From assembly GCA_947442505.1 (NCBI GenBank), contig CANEVR010000007.1, forward strand, positions 1 through 64,000: DNA of 64,000 bases, in the 5' to 3' direction. The position numbers and the translations under genes were made by a program. The stretch's first letter is position 1. Every line of letters starts with the position of its first letter. The DNA comes from Flavobacteriales bacterium (GTDB lineage Bacteria; Bacteroidota; Bacteroidia; Flavobacteriales_D; Sanyastnellaceae). Positions 35,085-44,034 of this stretch are shown piece by piece. The notes beneath the pieces were generated by a model, which was not told where the DNA came from, did no database searches, and was given only the letters and a program-made list of their open reading frames with translations.

Positions 35085-35903
35085 ATGAAGTATCAATTTA
35101 ATTTGAAGAAGCCATTGGCTTTTTTCGATCTGGAGACCACGGGTGTTGATGTAGGAAAAGACAGGATTGTTGAAATTGCTGTTGTTAAGATTATGCCCAA
35201 CGGTCAAGTGCACCATCTCCCTGCAGAAGGCAAAGGAAGGTTGTTGTTCAACCCAGAAATGCCCATCCCATTGGAGTCTTCTATCATTCATGGGATTTAT
35301 GATGGTGATGTTGTTGATGCTCCCACATTTACTGATTATTCATCCAAGTTGTTTCAGTTTCTCATGGATTGCGATTTGGCGGGTTTCAACTCCAATAAGT
35401 TTGATTTGCCATTGTTGGCAGAAGAGTTTTTACGTGCCGGAGTAGAGTTTAGTGTAGAGGGTAGAAATTTGGTCGATGTGCAAGTGCTGTTTCACATGAT
35501 GGAGCCAAGGAACTTGTCTGCCGCTTTGCGTTTTTATTGCAATAGAGAATTGGAAGATGCGCACGAAGCCATGCCTGATGTTATTGCCACCGCAGATGTG
35601 TTGAATGCCATGATAGGAAAGTATCAAAACGTTCCAGTTCCTGGAGGAGATCCAAACGCTTTTCCCGTTCAGAATGATATGGAATTGCTCCATAAAATGA
35701 GTGAAAGAAGGCGCAAGGCTGATCTTGTTGGACATGTGGTCTACAACGAAGATGATATGCCCGTGTTCAATTTCGGCAAGCACAAAGGCGTTTTGGTGAC
35801 CCAGGTTTTTCTTCAAGAACCGGGCTATTATGGTTGGTTGATGAATGCTGATTTCCCTCGATATACAAAGCAAGTATTCAAAAAGATCAAAGAATCGATG
35901 TGA
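35085..35903 (+). CDS. DnaQ-like 3'-5' exonuclease with ExoX-type C-terminus
   Basis: A DEDD exonuclease: ExoI motif FFDLETTGVDVGKDRIVEIA, ExoII DLAGFNSNKFDLPLLAEEF, and ExoIII ELEDAHEAMPDVIATADVL (H-x4-D, the DEDDh type). The ~70-residue C-terminal extension has VFNFGKHKGVLVTQVFLQEP then YYGWLMNADFP, the F-G-K-x-K-G pattern of the small domain found on ExoX-like nucleases. It probably trims DNA 3' ends in repair or proofreading. The first start, TTG 35073, lies inside the terminator stem; ATG 35085 is chosen. Its stop overlaps the GTG start of the next gene. Confidence 0.88.
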   Translation: MKYQFNLKKPLAFFDLETTGVDVGKDRIVEIAVVKIMPNGQVHHLPAEGKGRLLFNPEMPIPLESSIIHGIYDGDVVDAPTFTDYSSKLFQFLMDCDLAGFNSNKFDLPLLAEEFLRAGVEFSVEGRNLVDVQVLFHMMEPRNLSAALRFYCNRELEDAHEAMPDVIATADVLNAMIGKYQNVPVPGGDPNAFPVQNDMELLHKMSERRRKADLVGHVVYNEDDMPVFNFGKHKGVLVTQVFLQEPGYYGWLMNADFPRYTKQVFKKIKESM

Positions 35904-36997
35904 AGAAAATAGTGGTCTTGGTCAGTAATGATTTGAGCTACGATCAACGGGTAGCCAAGACTTGCACATGGTGGCATGAGCGTGGAACTGAGGTTATTTT
36001 GATTGGCTTTGAGAAGAAAGGTAGCCTTCCAATTTCTTTTCCCTACCGTACTTTGAGATTTTCAAATCCTTTTCAGCGAGGGGTTTTGTTCTACGCTTGG
36101 ATTCAATTCCGTCTGTTTTTTTATCTTTTGTTGCACCGTGCTGACGCAGTTTGGTGCAATGATTTGGATACCCTTTGTCCAGCTGTAAGTTTGAAGTTTT
36201 GGAAGAAATGGAAGATCATGTATGATGCCCATGAATGCTTCACGGAATCAGTTGGTTTGATGGATAATCCCATTAAACGAAAGGTTTGGTTGACGGTCGA
36301 ACGCATCTGCATGCCCAAATTGGATTATTGCTTTACAGTTTCAAATGGGATACGGGAATTCTATCAGAACAAGTACAATAGGTCTTTTCAGGTCATGCGC
36401 AATTTACCGGACTTGTCTATTTCTCCTGTTACTGCTGAAAAACCAATGTCATGGGAAGGCAAACAAGTACTTTTTTATCATGGTGTATTCAATGCCCATC
36501 GGGGTTTGGATGAACTCATCGATGCAATGCCGTTGCTGCAAGAAATCATTTTGGTATTGGTTGGTTATGGCGAACATGAAGTGGTGTTAAAAGACAAAGT
36601 GAAATTGCTGCATTTGGAAGAAAAGGTCTTCTTTTTAGGACCCATGAATTACCCAAATATTTTGGGAATGCTTCAACATGCAGATTTGGGTATCGCGCTG
36701 GAAAAGCCTGTTAGTGAGAGTTTCAAGTGGGCATTGCCCAATAAGATATTTGATTATGCCCGAATGGGTTTGCCCTTTGTTACCCTGGGAAACCCTGAGG
36801 TTAGTTCTATTTTAGACAAATATCCCATGGGGTGGGTAACTCAATCTTTGAAGCCCCGAGATTTATCATCTTTTATCCTCCAATGCCTCAAGGATATTCC
36901 AAATCAAACCTCAACATTGCATGCTGCCCAAAAAGCATTTCTGGTTAATAATAATGCGGAGATGGAATGGAAGATTTTGGAGTCTATTGTTGAATAG
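35900..36997 (+). CDS. Glycosyltransferase, GT4-like
   Basis: 365 residues with a GT-B layout: N-terminal domain VLVSNDLSYDQRVAKTCTWW, and a C-terminal nucleotide-sugar domain with LFYHGVFNAHRGLDELIDAM, VFFLGPMNYPNILGMLQHAD and LPNKIFDYARMGLPFVTLGN. It presumably transfers a sugar onto a surface glycan or lipid; donor and acceptor are unknown. It begins with GTG overlapping the exonuclease stop (GTGA), so the two are probably translationally coupled despite unrelated roles. Its 3' end overlaps the convergent GT2 gene by 14 bp. Confidence 0.87.
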   Translation: MKKIVVLVSNDLSYDQRVAKTCTWWHERGTEVILIGFEKKGSLPISFPYRTLRFSNPFQRGVLFYAWIQFRLFFYLLLHRADAVWCNDLDTLCPAVSLKFWKKWKIMYDAHECFTESVGLMDNPIKRKVWLTVERICMPKLDYCFTVSNGIREFYQNKYNRSFQVMRNLPDLSISPVTAEKPMSWEGKQVLFYHGVFNAHRGLDELIDAMPLLQEIILVLVGYGEHEVVLKDKVKLLHLEEKVFFLGPMNYPNILGMLQHADLGIALEKPVSESFKWALPNKIFDYARMGLPFVTLGNPEVSSILDKYPMGWVTQSLKPRDLSSFILQCLKDIPNQTSTLHAAQKAFLVNNNAEMEWKILESIVE

Positions 36998-37730
36998 CTC
37001 GCGGAATCAAACGCTTTAAACAGAATTTGGCCATTGATAAACCGGCGAATAGTGTATTTAGCGGAAACGAAAGCAAGTTCATTTTTATTCTCATTTCTTC
37101 CTTGTACAATGGCCAGGTGAATTTTTTGGATAAACCATCTGCTTTGCATACAGCAAAGGTCAATGCTGTCCCTAGGGCCTTGCATTTTGAAAGATACAAC
37201 TGCAGATGAAGATGATAGTCTCCTAAGATTTTATAATCTGCACTGAAAGGGTGTTTGGTAAAAACATCCTTGCGGTACAGACAACCTTGCTGGTGTAGGG
37301 TATTTCTCCAATACATCTTCCAATTCAAACGATTATCAAAAGTTTTTGGAATCCAGTGGCTGACGGAATGGGTGTTTTCTACTTTGCCCAGCATGATATC
37401 ATAAGAGGGCAGGAAACCATATTGCATCAGTCGTTCGATGATGTTTTCACTGGCCAACTGATCATCTGCGCCCATCAGATAAATCCAATCTCCTTTGCTT
37501 TTTTCAATTCCTTTTTGGAATGCGTCAAAAATCCCGTTGTCTTTTTCTACAACTATCAAACATTGATCTTTGAACGCTTCAAGAATAGAAACGGTTGCTT
37601 GATCTGTGCTTTCCGCATCTTGAATGATGAGTTCTATTTTTGGATAGGATTGATGAAGGACAGAAAGGATGGCCTTTTTGAGGTCTTCACCAGCATTGAA
37701 ACAAGGAATGACAACACTTACCCAAGTCAT
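36984..37730 (-). CDS. Glycosyltransferase family 2
   Basis: 248 residues of a GT-A fold: SVVIPCFNAGEDLKKAILSV at the N-terminus, IQDAESTDQATVSIL with the first donor-site acidic residue, and DWIYLMGADDQLASENI holding the metal-binding DxD-type motif (ADD). The late segment HQQGCLYRKDVF is typical of the acceptor side. It is cytoplasmic or membrane-associated through its basic C-terminus. Its ATG overlaps the ftsE stop (ATGA), so it is transcribed after ftsE. Confidence 0.9.
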   Translation of the reverse strand: MTWVSVVIPCFNAGEDLKKAILSVLHQSYPKIELIIQDAESTDQATVSILEAFKDQCLIVVEKDNGIFDAFQKGIEKSKGDWIYLMGADDQLASENIIERLMQYGFLPSYDIMLGKVENTHSVSHWIPKTFDNRLNWKMYWRNTLHQQGCLYRKDVFTKHPFSADYKILGDYHLHLQLYLSKCKALGTALTFAVCKADGLSKKFTWPLYKEEMRIKMNLLSFPLNTLFAGLSMAKFCLKRLIPRAIQQ

Positions 37731-38413
37731 GCCTGTGGTGATGCCGTTTGTATTTTTCCTTCTTCACAAACCCATACTTTTCCTTTGAATTGTTGCATGG
37801 CAACGTAGTCATGGGATGCCATCAGCACAGCGGTTCCAGAAAGAGAAATTTGGTAGAGCAGCTCAGTGATTTCTAAGCTCATTTGCGGATCCAAATTTCC
37901 AGTGGGCTCATCGGCAATGATGAGCATGGGTGTATTGAGCAGTGCGCGGGCAATGGCCACACGTTGTCTTTCTCCACCGCTCAATTGATGTGGTTTTTGC
38001 AAGCCTTTGTTGTTGAGGCCAACACTGTCCAATGAAGATTCTATGCGGCTTCTAATGGCATTGGCATCTTTCCATCCTGTTGCCTGTAAAACAAATTCAA
38101 GATTTTCATTGACTGTTCTGTCATGCAATAACTCAAACTCTTGAAAGACAATTCCGATTTTTCTTCGCAGAAATGGAACCTCTTTTTGTTTGATGGTTTT
38201 TAAATTGTATCCGCAGCAATCCGCTTCGTCAGCCTGAATGTCGTGGTCTGCATACAACGTTTTCATAAAACTACTTTTGCCACTTCCACTTTTTCCAATC
38301 AAATACACAAATTCACCTGGGTGCATTTGAAAATTCAATTGGGACAACACAGGAATTTTATCGTGGAAAACGCTACCATTGACAATTTGAACCAAAGCTT
38401 GACTTGTACTCAT
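37727..38413 (-). CDS. ftsE: FtsE-like ABC ATPase
   Basis: 228 residues from ATG 38413 (a frame extending to 38473 would run through a terminator). Walker A LIGKSGSGKSSFMKTLYA, Q-loop region RRKIGIVFQEFELLHDRTVN, signature HQLSGGERQRVAIARALLN, Walker B MLIIADEPTGNLDPQMS and HDYV complete a full ATPase. FVYLIGKSGSGKSSF and FQEFELL are close to FtsE, which with FtsX regulates septal peptidoglycan hydrolysis. No ftsX is adjacent, so a LolD-like transporter ATPase remains possible. It is followed by, and overlaps, the GT2 gene. Confidence 0.82.
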   Translation of the reverse strand: MSTSQALVQIVNGSVFHDKIPVLSQLNFQMHPGEFVYLIGKSGSGKSSFMKTLYADHDIQADEADCCGYNLKTIKQKEVPFLRRKIGIVFQEFELLHDRTVNENLEFVLQATGWKDANAIRSRIESSLDSVGLNNKGLQKPHQLSGGERQRVAIARALLNTPMLIIADEPTGNLDPQMSLEITELLYQISLSGTAVLMASHDYVAMQQFKGKVWVCEEGKIQTASPQA

Positions 38414-38430
38414 GATGTGAAGGTAAAACG

Positions 38431-38460
38431 AAAAAAAAGGTCGGAGATACACTCCGACCT
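38431..38460 (-). terminator. Intrinsic terminator after the M16 peptidase operon
   Basis: AGGTCGGAG (38438-38446) and CTCCGACCT (38452-38460) form a 9-bp stem around ATACA. On the minus strand a run of T follows. The ftsE ATG is only 17 bases farther on. Confidence 0.9.
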
Positions 38461-38489
38461 TTTTTATTGACACCCCGATTGGGAATACC

Positions 38490-40565
38490 TTAAATCTTGA
38501 AATCTTTCTTCTTCACTTTTGGGTTCAAATTGAACTCACTTATGGTGATTTCTACCATTTGTCCACCAGCATTTTGTTTCACCACGCTGGGGTACTTTAT
38601 GCCATCTTTGGTTTCTCCGTAAGAAACGATAGTCGTTTCAGAGGTTTGAGCAGTTTCACCTACTTTCTGCACGGTGATGGTCTTCATGCGCAATCCAGTT
38701 TTAACATCAAAGTAATCGGTGGATACCAATCCGTTCGCGTAAATGTTTTCGATAACATACATATCTGCACCATTCACTACTTCAATTCCTTTTAATTGAG
38801 ACTGAATGCCAAAGTCAGCGTAGTGCAATTCAGCCAATAAGTCGCTTTGGATTTTGGCTTGAAGGATTTCAGCTTCTCCAGCTTCCATGCTCTGTCCCAT
38901 TTGAGAAATTTGCATTTTGGTACCATCCCAAGTTTGTGTCATCATGGCGTTTCCGTTCATGGATACCACCATGCGCAAGGCTGTATTGGCGATGCAAACG
39001 CTTTGCATGTCCAATTTGGCCATGCCAACATCAAATTTCCCTTTTTGCTCAAAGGATTTGATCTTGGCAATTTTATCTTTTCCACCAACTGCTTGGATGT
39101 AGTTATTGAATACAACTTGTGTTGTAACGTCTGCAGGAGCTGGGCGCATGTCAACGAATACGCTACCATCTGGGTTGAACTTTAAGATTTTTCCGTCTGC
39201 ATCAAAAGCAGTGATTTTACTTTCAATCTCTTTGTTTCCGACGACTGTGATGTAAGCGTTGTTAGGCAATAATACTCGCTTGGCCAATGTCAAGATATCC
39301 ATTGACGTTACTGCATTCAATCTTTCCAAGTAGGTTTCATAGAAGTTCTTGGGCAATCCGTATTTGTCAATGTTCTTGGCAAATCGTGCAACGGTTTGAG
39401 GTCTTTCCAAAGAGCGGGCAAACTGTCCCGTCATGATGTTCTTGACAATTTGTAATGTTTTGTCATCAACTGCTTCGGTAGTCAGTTTAGAAATTTCAAA
39501 CATGATTTGGGTAATGGAACTATCTGTCACTTCATTTCTTACACTGGCACCCGCGCTGAAGTTTCCAACATAATCATCTGCGGCTATATCAGAGTAGGCT
39601 CCGTAGGTGTAGGCTTTGTCTTCTCTTAGGTTTTGCATCAAACGTGTTTGAAATCCGCTTCCACCTAAGATGTTGTTCAATACAGAGGCTACCAAAGCAT
39701 CTTGTGTGGTAGGAATCAAATCAATGGGGTAGGTGATGTTGATAACGGATTGCACCGCACCTGGCATGGGAACAAAAACCACTTCGTTTCCGCCTGGTAA
39801 CTTGGGTGCGCGGAATTTCATTTTGGGCACATCACCTCTTGTCCAAGATGCAAAATATTTATTGGCTTGTGCTTTGGCCGTTTCCATGGTGATATCACCA
39901 ACAATGATCAAATACGCTATATTGGGCTTGAAGTAATTGTTGTAATAATTGACAATGTCTTCACGGGTAATGTTCTTTACGGTTTCTTCGGTCATTTGCT
40001 CTCCATAGGGATGGTTTTTACCATAAGTAACCATGTTGCCAATTTTAGAAGAGATAGAATTGGGATCAGTTTTTTCTGAAATCAAACCACTGATGGTTTT
40101 TTTCTTGGCTTTCTCCAATTCAGTTTCAGGGAAAGAAGGTTGAAGCAATACATCAGAAAATATCTCCAACATTTTCTCGCTGTGTTTGGTCAAACAAGCA
40201 CCGAAAATACCATCAGAACCACTGGAAAATTGCGCGCCGATAAAGTCAATCGAAGAGGTGATTTCGTCTTTTGAACGTGTTGTTGTGCCCTTAGACATCA
40301 TGTCTCCAGCGAAAGAAACATACCCAGCTTTTTCTCCCTCTTTGATGGGATCTATTTCCAATTGCAAAGAGTAAGATACATTGGGCAATTTGTGGTTTTC
40401 AACAACAATGACCTTTAAGCCGTTGTCCATGGTGAAATTTTGGTAAGACCCAATTTGAATTTTGGGCGCTGGCCCAGCCGCAGGCGCTTTGCTGCGGTCA
40501 ACTTTTTGTGCCATTCCCGCCACGGCAATCATCAGGGCGCAAATGGATGAAATATATTTTTTCAT
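38490..40565 (-). CDS. M16-family protein, non-catalytic subunit, with lipoprotein-sorting-like tail
   Basis: 691 residues with a signal peptide (SSICALMIAVAGMAQKVDRS). Residues ~40-450 are an M16 peptidase fold: QNFTMDNGLKVIVVENHKLP at the start and VIVGDITMETAKAQANKYF at the domain junction. The zinc motif HxxEH is lost (AGDMMSKGT where HFLEHMLFKGT is expected), marking it as the non-catalytic partner. Residues ~480-691 form an extra beta-rich domain resembling outer-membrane lipoprotein-sorting proteins (AVGGKDKIAKIKSFEQKGKF; YFDVKTGLRMKTITVQKVGE). It pairs with the catalytic gene 18 bases upstream, likely as a heterodimer in the periplasm. Confidence 0.88.
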   Translation of the reverse strand: MKKYISSICALMIAVAGMAQKVDRSKAPAAGPAPKIQIGSYQNFTMDNGLKVIVVENHKLPNVSYSLQLEIDPIKEGEKAGYVSFAGDMMSKGTTTRSKDEITSSIDFIGAQFSSGSDGIFGACLTKHSEKMLEIFSDVLLQPSFPETELEKAKKKTISGLISEKTDPNSISSKIGNMVTYGKNHPYGEQMTEETVKNITREDIVNYYNNYFKPNIAYLIIVGDITMETAKAQANKYFASWTRGDVPKMKFRAPKLPGGNEVVFVPMPGAVQSVINITYPIDLIPTTQDALVASVLNNILGGSGFQTRLMQNLREDKAYTYGAYSDIAADDYVGNFSAGASVRNEVTDSSITQIMFEISKLTTEAVDDKTLQIVKNIMTGQFARSLERPQTVARFAKNIDKYGLPKNFYETYLERLNAVTSMDILTLAKRVLLPNNAYITVVGNKEIESKITAFDADGKILKFNPDGSVFVDMRPAPADVTTQVVFNNYIQAVGGKDKIAKIKSFEQKGKFDVGMAKLDMQSVCIANTALRMVVSMNGNAMMTQTWDGTKMQISQMGQSMEAGEAEILQAKIQSDLLAELHYADFGIQSQLKGIEVVNGADMYVIENIYANGLVSTDYFDVKTGLRMKTITVQKVGETAQTSETTIVSYGETKDGIKYPSVVKQNAGGQMVEITISEFNLNPKVKKKDFKI

Positions 40566-40583
40566 GATAGAATAGACTTGGGA

Positions 40584-41903
40584 TTATTGTTTTAAAAGAC
40601 TAGGATCGTGCTCAAAGTAAATGGTAACTCTGTTTTCAGGCGTGTAATACGTCTTAGCCGCCTTCATCATGTCTTCCTTGGTTACTTTCATGTAGCGATC
40701 AATTTCAGTGTTGATCAAATTGGTTTCGCCATAGTAAGTGTAATAATTGGCCAAGCTTTCAGCAATGCCGGCCATGCTCGAGTTTCTAGAGATAAAATCA
40801 CTTTCGATTTGGTTGCGCAATTTTTGGTATTCACCATCAGTGATGGGCGTGGTTTTTAATTTCTCCACTTCAGCATTGATAGCTGTTTCTAGGTTATTGG
40901 TTTCAACGCCCATGTTGGCCATGGCAAAAGCCAATGTCAATCCTGGATCTTCAAGGTTGAAAGTAAAAGCTCCGCAATACATGGCCAACTCTTGCTCGTC
41001 AACGATGCTTTTGTTCAATCTAGAACTTTCACCGTTGGAAAGCAAAGTGTTGAGCATGTCTACTGCATAAAATTCATTGGTGCCCTGCGCAGGAATGCGG
41101 TAGGCTTGAACCAATAAAGGCAATTGATCTTTTACTTTGATGACATCACGAACCTCACCTTTGGGCTCCTCTTTAAAAGTAGGACGCACGATGTCTTTGC
41201 CTCTTGGAATTTCTCCAAAATAGCTGTCGATTAATTTCTTGATTTGATCAGGATTAAAGTCGCCTGCGATGCTCAATACGGCATTGTTGGGAACGTAGTA
41301 CGTGTGATAGAAATCCACAAAGTCCTGATCCTTGGCGGCATTCAAATCATCTAAACTTCCGATGGGTGCCCATGCGTAGGTGTTGTTTTTGTATGCGCGC
41401 TTCAACGTTTCGGGAAATAGATTTCCGTAAGGTTGATTGTCATAACGCTGGCGCTTTTCTTCTTTTACAACCTCACGTTGGGTTTCTATACCTTCTTTCT
41501 CCACTTTGGCGTGCATCATGCGCTCACTTTCCAACCACAAACCCAATTCCAATTGGTTGCTGGGCAATAAGTCATAATAAAACGTTCTGTCTTGAGAAGT
41601 ATTGGCGTTCAAGCCTCCACCTGCATTCTCTACATATTTGGCGTATTCACCGCGACCGATATTGTCTGAGCCTTCAAAAAGCAAATGCTCAAAAAAGTGC
41701 GCCATGCCGGTGCGACCAACCTGCTCATTTTTGGAGCCAACGTGATACAAAACAGTGACGGCTACAATAGGTGTGCTGTGGTCTTCATGCAAGATCACAT
41801 GCAGACCATTTTTCAGATTGTATTCTGAAAATTTAATCTGTTGTGCCATCCCCAATTGACCGATGAAAGCAGCGGTCAAGAAAAGCAAAATTCTTTTTTT
41901 CAT
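40584..41903 (-). CDS. M16-family zinc metallopeptidase, catalytic subunit
   Basis: 439 residues: a signal peptide (ILLFLTAAFIGQLGMAQ), the inverted zinc motif HFFEH at residues 69-73 within GMAHFFEHLLFEGSDN, and the downstream glutamate-containing segment LGLWLESERMMHAKVEKEG. The second half begins VLSIAGDFNPDQIKKLIDSY. This is the active chain of a two-gene M16 peptidase as in many Bacteroidota; it likely degrades small peptides in the periplasm. A good promoter lies upstream. Confidence 0.92.
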   Translation of the reverse strand: MKKRILLFLTAAFIGQLGMAQQIKFSEYNLKNGLHVILHEDHSTPIVAVTVLYHVGSKNEQVGRTGMAHFFEHLLFEGSDNIGRGEYAKYVENAGGGLNANTSQDRTFYYDLLPSNQLELGLWLESERMMHAKVEKEGIETQREVVKEEKRQRYDNQPYGNLFPETLKRAYKNNTYAWAPIGSLDDLNAAKDQDFVDFYHTYYVPNNAVLSIAGDFNPDQIKKLIDSYFGEIPRGKDIVRPTFKEEPKGEVRDVIKVKDQLPLLVQAYRIPAQGTNEFYAVDMLNTLLSNGESSRLNKSIVDEQELAMYCGAFTFNLEDPGLTLAFAMANMGVETNNLETAINAEVEKLKTTPITDGEYQKLRNQIESDFISRNSSMAGIAESLANYYTYYGETNLINTEIDRYMKVTKEDMMKAAKTYYTPENRVTIYFEHDPSLLKQ

Positions 41904-41921
41904 TGTTTAAGGATTATGCGC

Positions 41922-41952
41922 CAAAAATAGGGCATACCCAATACCAAACAAT
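41922..41952 (-). promoter_or_regulatory. Promoter for the M16 operon
   Basis: TATTTTTG on the minus strand (41922-41929) matches TAnnTTTG; a TTG lies about 19 bases upstream of it. The M16 ATG is 18 bases downstream. Confidence 0.55.
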
Positions 41953-42007
41953 GTCTAAAATTGCTAAATCCTATTGTCTTGAGGGAGGCTTTTGCAGTAT
42001 TTAACGC

Positions 42008-43576
42008 TTAATGCCCACCGCCCTCAACCGCCGTCAATACGACACCTTGTTTTTTGAGGATTTGAGCCACTTTAAACCCGTAGAAAGCAAGGTAAGCAAA
42101 ACAGGCTACACCAACCCAGTAAGAAGCTTGAATGCCAATGGCTGGCATCTCTGCCAAAGCACCCTGGGTAACGCTGATGAATCCTCCACCCATGATCATC
42201 ATAATCAAGTAGCCTGAACCTTGGTTGGTCTGATGTCCCAATCCTGAAATGGCAAGCGTATAAATGCACGGCCAAAGTGTGCTGCAGAATAAACCAACAC
42301 TAATGAAAGCATAAGCACTGACCATACCTGTTCCGTAAATACCAATCAACAATGATCCAATACCCAATAATGAGTAAATCAACAATTGGCGTGATGGGTT
42401 TCCTTGGCTAAGAAAATCACCCACGATTAAAATAAGGATGATGCCTGCATATGGATAGAAAATGGTCAGTTCATGACCGGCGATGGCATTCACCAAAAGA
42501 AAAATACCAAATGCAGCGTATGGAAGCCCAATGCGGAACAACATTTTTTGCATATTGTCTTTGGCAAATACTAGTCCGGCAGAGGTCCATCGTCCTATCA
42601 TCAAGCTGGCCCAGAACAATGAGACATAAGGAGCGATGTGCTCCTCACTGATTTGCAATTTTTGTTTCATGAATTCGGGAAGGTTGGAAGCGGTGGAAAC
42701 TTCTACTCCAACGTAGACAAAGATGGCAATCATTCCCAGCCACAATTGCGGAAAACGAAAAACGCTCTTGTTATCTTTTATGTCAACTTCTTTTTGTTCA
42801 AGCTGATCTGGTATAGAACTTTTCAAGAAGAAGTAAGCGGCCAATAAAAAGGCCAAACCGAGAACCAAATAGGGAAATTTCACAGCGTTGACATCCATGG
42901 CTGTTTGGCTACCTACTTTACCAAAAATCGCAAATGCGACAATGAGTGGGCCAATGGTAGTTCCAATGTTGTTAATCCCACCTGCCAAGCTGAGTCGTTG
43001 ACTGCCTTGATCGGGATTGCCCAGGATAATGGCCAGGGGATTGGCAACAGTCTGTTGCAATGAAAAGCCCAAACCAACAATGAACAGTCCTGTAATGAAT
43101 ATGGCAAAAGTGACATTTTTATCGGATTTGAATTCCGCTTTAGCAAGGTCTTCTGTCATGGCGTTAGCCTCTGCATATTCTGCAGTGAGTTGACCTTGCG
43201 CCATCATGTTCATGCGGAAGTAATAGTCTGTTAATTTGGCTTGGTATTCCTGCTCTGCTTTTACATAATACTCTGCCGCAGGATAGAACAATCCCGTTCC
43301 CAGCGCACTGATGGCCAATCCCAAGGCCAATCCTTTGCGGTAGCCAATGGATTCCAGAATGTCTTTTTTTCTTAACTTGGAAATGACAATGTAAGCAATA
43401 GATCCTATGGTATAGGCCACATAGAAAGCGAATGATACCATTTGGGATTGAATTTGATCCAAGTCCAATACCTTTTTAAATACCGGTATCAAAATGTCAT
43501 TTCCTGCAGCTACAAAGCCCCAAAAGAAAAATACCAAAATCAATGCTGAGAACGCCTTTTTTTGTTGTGAATTCAT
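42008..43576 (-). CDS. FucP-like sugar:H+ symporter (MFS)
   Basis: 522 residues from ATG 43576, with 12 predicted membrane spans. ALILVFFFWGFVAAGNDIL and SLQQTVANPLAIILGNPDQG are characteristic of the FucP/glucose-galactose MFS group. Between spans 3-4 and the next is a charged ~50-residue insertion (EYYVKAEQEYQAKLTDYYFR and on to AMTEDLAKAEFKSDKNV), unusual for the family. A frame extending to 43642 would overlap the divergent repeat gene and is rejected. The sugar cannot be named. There are only 26 bases between this ATG and that of the divergent gene. Confidence 0.88.
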   Translation of the reverse strand: MNSQQKKAFSALILVFFFWGFVAAGNDILIPVFKKVLDLDQIQSQMVSFAFYVAYTIGSIAYIVISKLRKKDILESIGYRKGLALGLAISALGTGLFYPAAEYYVKAEQEYQAKLTDYYFRMNMMAQGQLTAEYAEANAMTEDLAKAEFKSDKNVTFAIFITGLFIVGLGFSLQQTVANPLAIILGNPDQGSQRLSLAGGINNIGTTIGPLIVAFAIFGKVGSQTAMDVNAVKFPYLVLGLAFLLAAYFFLKSSIPDQLEQKEVDIKDNKSVFRFPQLWLGMIAIFVYVGVEVSTASNLPEFMKQKLQISEEHIAPYVSLFWASLMIGRWTSAGLVFAKDNMQKMLFRIGLPYAAFGIFLLVNAIAGHELTIFYPYAGIILILIVGDFLSQGNPSRQLLIYSLLGIGSLLIGIYGTGMVSAYAFISVGLFCSTLWPCIYTLAISGLGHQTNQGSGYLIMMIMGGGFISVTQGALAEMPAIGIQASYWVGVACFAYLAFYGFKVAQILKKQGVVLTAVEGGGH

Positions 43577-43602
43577 TACCTTGCTTGTTAATCGGTTAAG
43601 TG

Positions 43603-44034
43603 ATGCAATATAGAATTTTTTTTCAGATTTTTCTCTTTTCACTTTTACTTATTGTAAAAAGTGCAATTTCTCAAACAGTGAAGACAAAGGACCGTTGGGG
43701 TCAGGACGTTGTGTTTGTGGATGGTGCAGTTTTAAGGATGAAGGACAAGTGGGGCCAACCCCTTTATTATTGGGATGGAGTTACCATCAAGACCAAGGAC
43801 AAATGGAGCGAAGCCCGTTTTTATTTTGATGGATTAATAGTGAGGCAGAAGGACAAGTGGGGCGATGCCTTGTATTATTTTGATGGTCAGACCATCAAAC
43901 AGAAGGACAAATGGGGACAAGCACTCTATTTCATCGATGGTCAAACGTTAAAGGTCAAGGACAAGTGGGGTGAACCCGTATATTATTTCGAATCGATTCC
44001 AGAAAAATGGGTCATCATCTGTCTGATTCAATGA
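43603..44034 (+). CDS. Exported KDKWG-repeat protein
   Basis: 143 residues: a signal peptide (FFQIFLFSLLLIVKSAISQ), then six tandem 18-residue repeats from residue 29 with the consensus K-D-K-W-G-x-x-x-Y-Y-x-D-G-x-x-I-K-x. Examples are KDKWGDALYYFDGQTIKQ and KDKWGQALYFIDGQTLKV. Each unit probably forms a beta-hairpin, the set a small solenoid. I do not recognise the family; it is distinct from WG repeats, which are longer and carry a D/N-x-x-G-K turn. GTG 43600 precedes ATG 43603. The stop overlaps the start of the DUF6265 lipoprotein (ATGA), suggesting a coupled pair. Confidence 0.8.
   Translation: MQYRIFFQIFLFSLLLIVKSAISQTVKTKDRWGQDVVFVDGAVLRMKDKWGQPLYYWDGVTIKTKDKWSEARFYFDGLIVRQKDKWGDALYYFDGQTIKQKDKWGQALYFIDGQTLKVKDKWGEPVYYFESIPEKWVIICLIQ
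43687..44010 (+). repeat. Six tandem 54-bp coding repeats
   Basis: Units begin at 43687, 43741, 43795, 43849, 43903 and 43957, each starting with AAGGAC(A/C)(A/G). The nucleotide sequences are clearly related but not identical, so the array is not a recent slippage product. Confidence 0.85.

Noticed and set aside
43687-44010. KDKWG repeats as ordinary WG repeats
   Set aside because: The unit is 18 residues and lacks the G-K-x-V/I-P-x-x-Y part of WG repeats seen in the gene at 17536.
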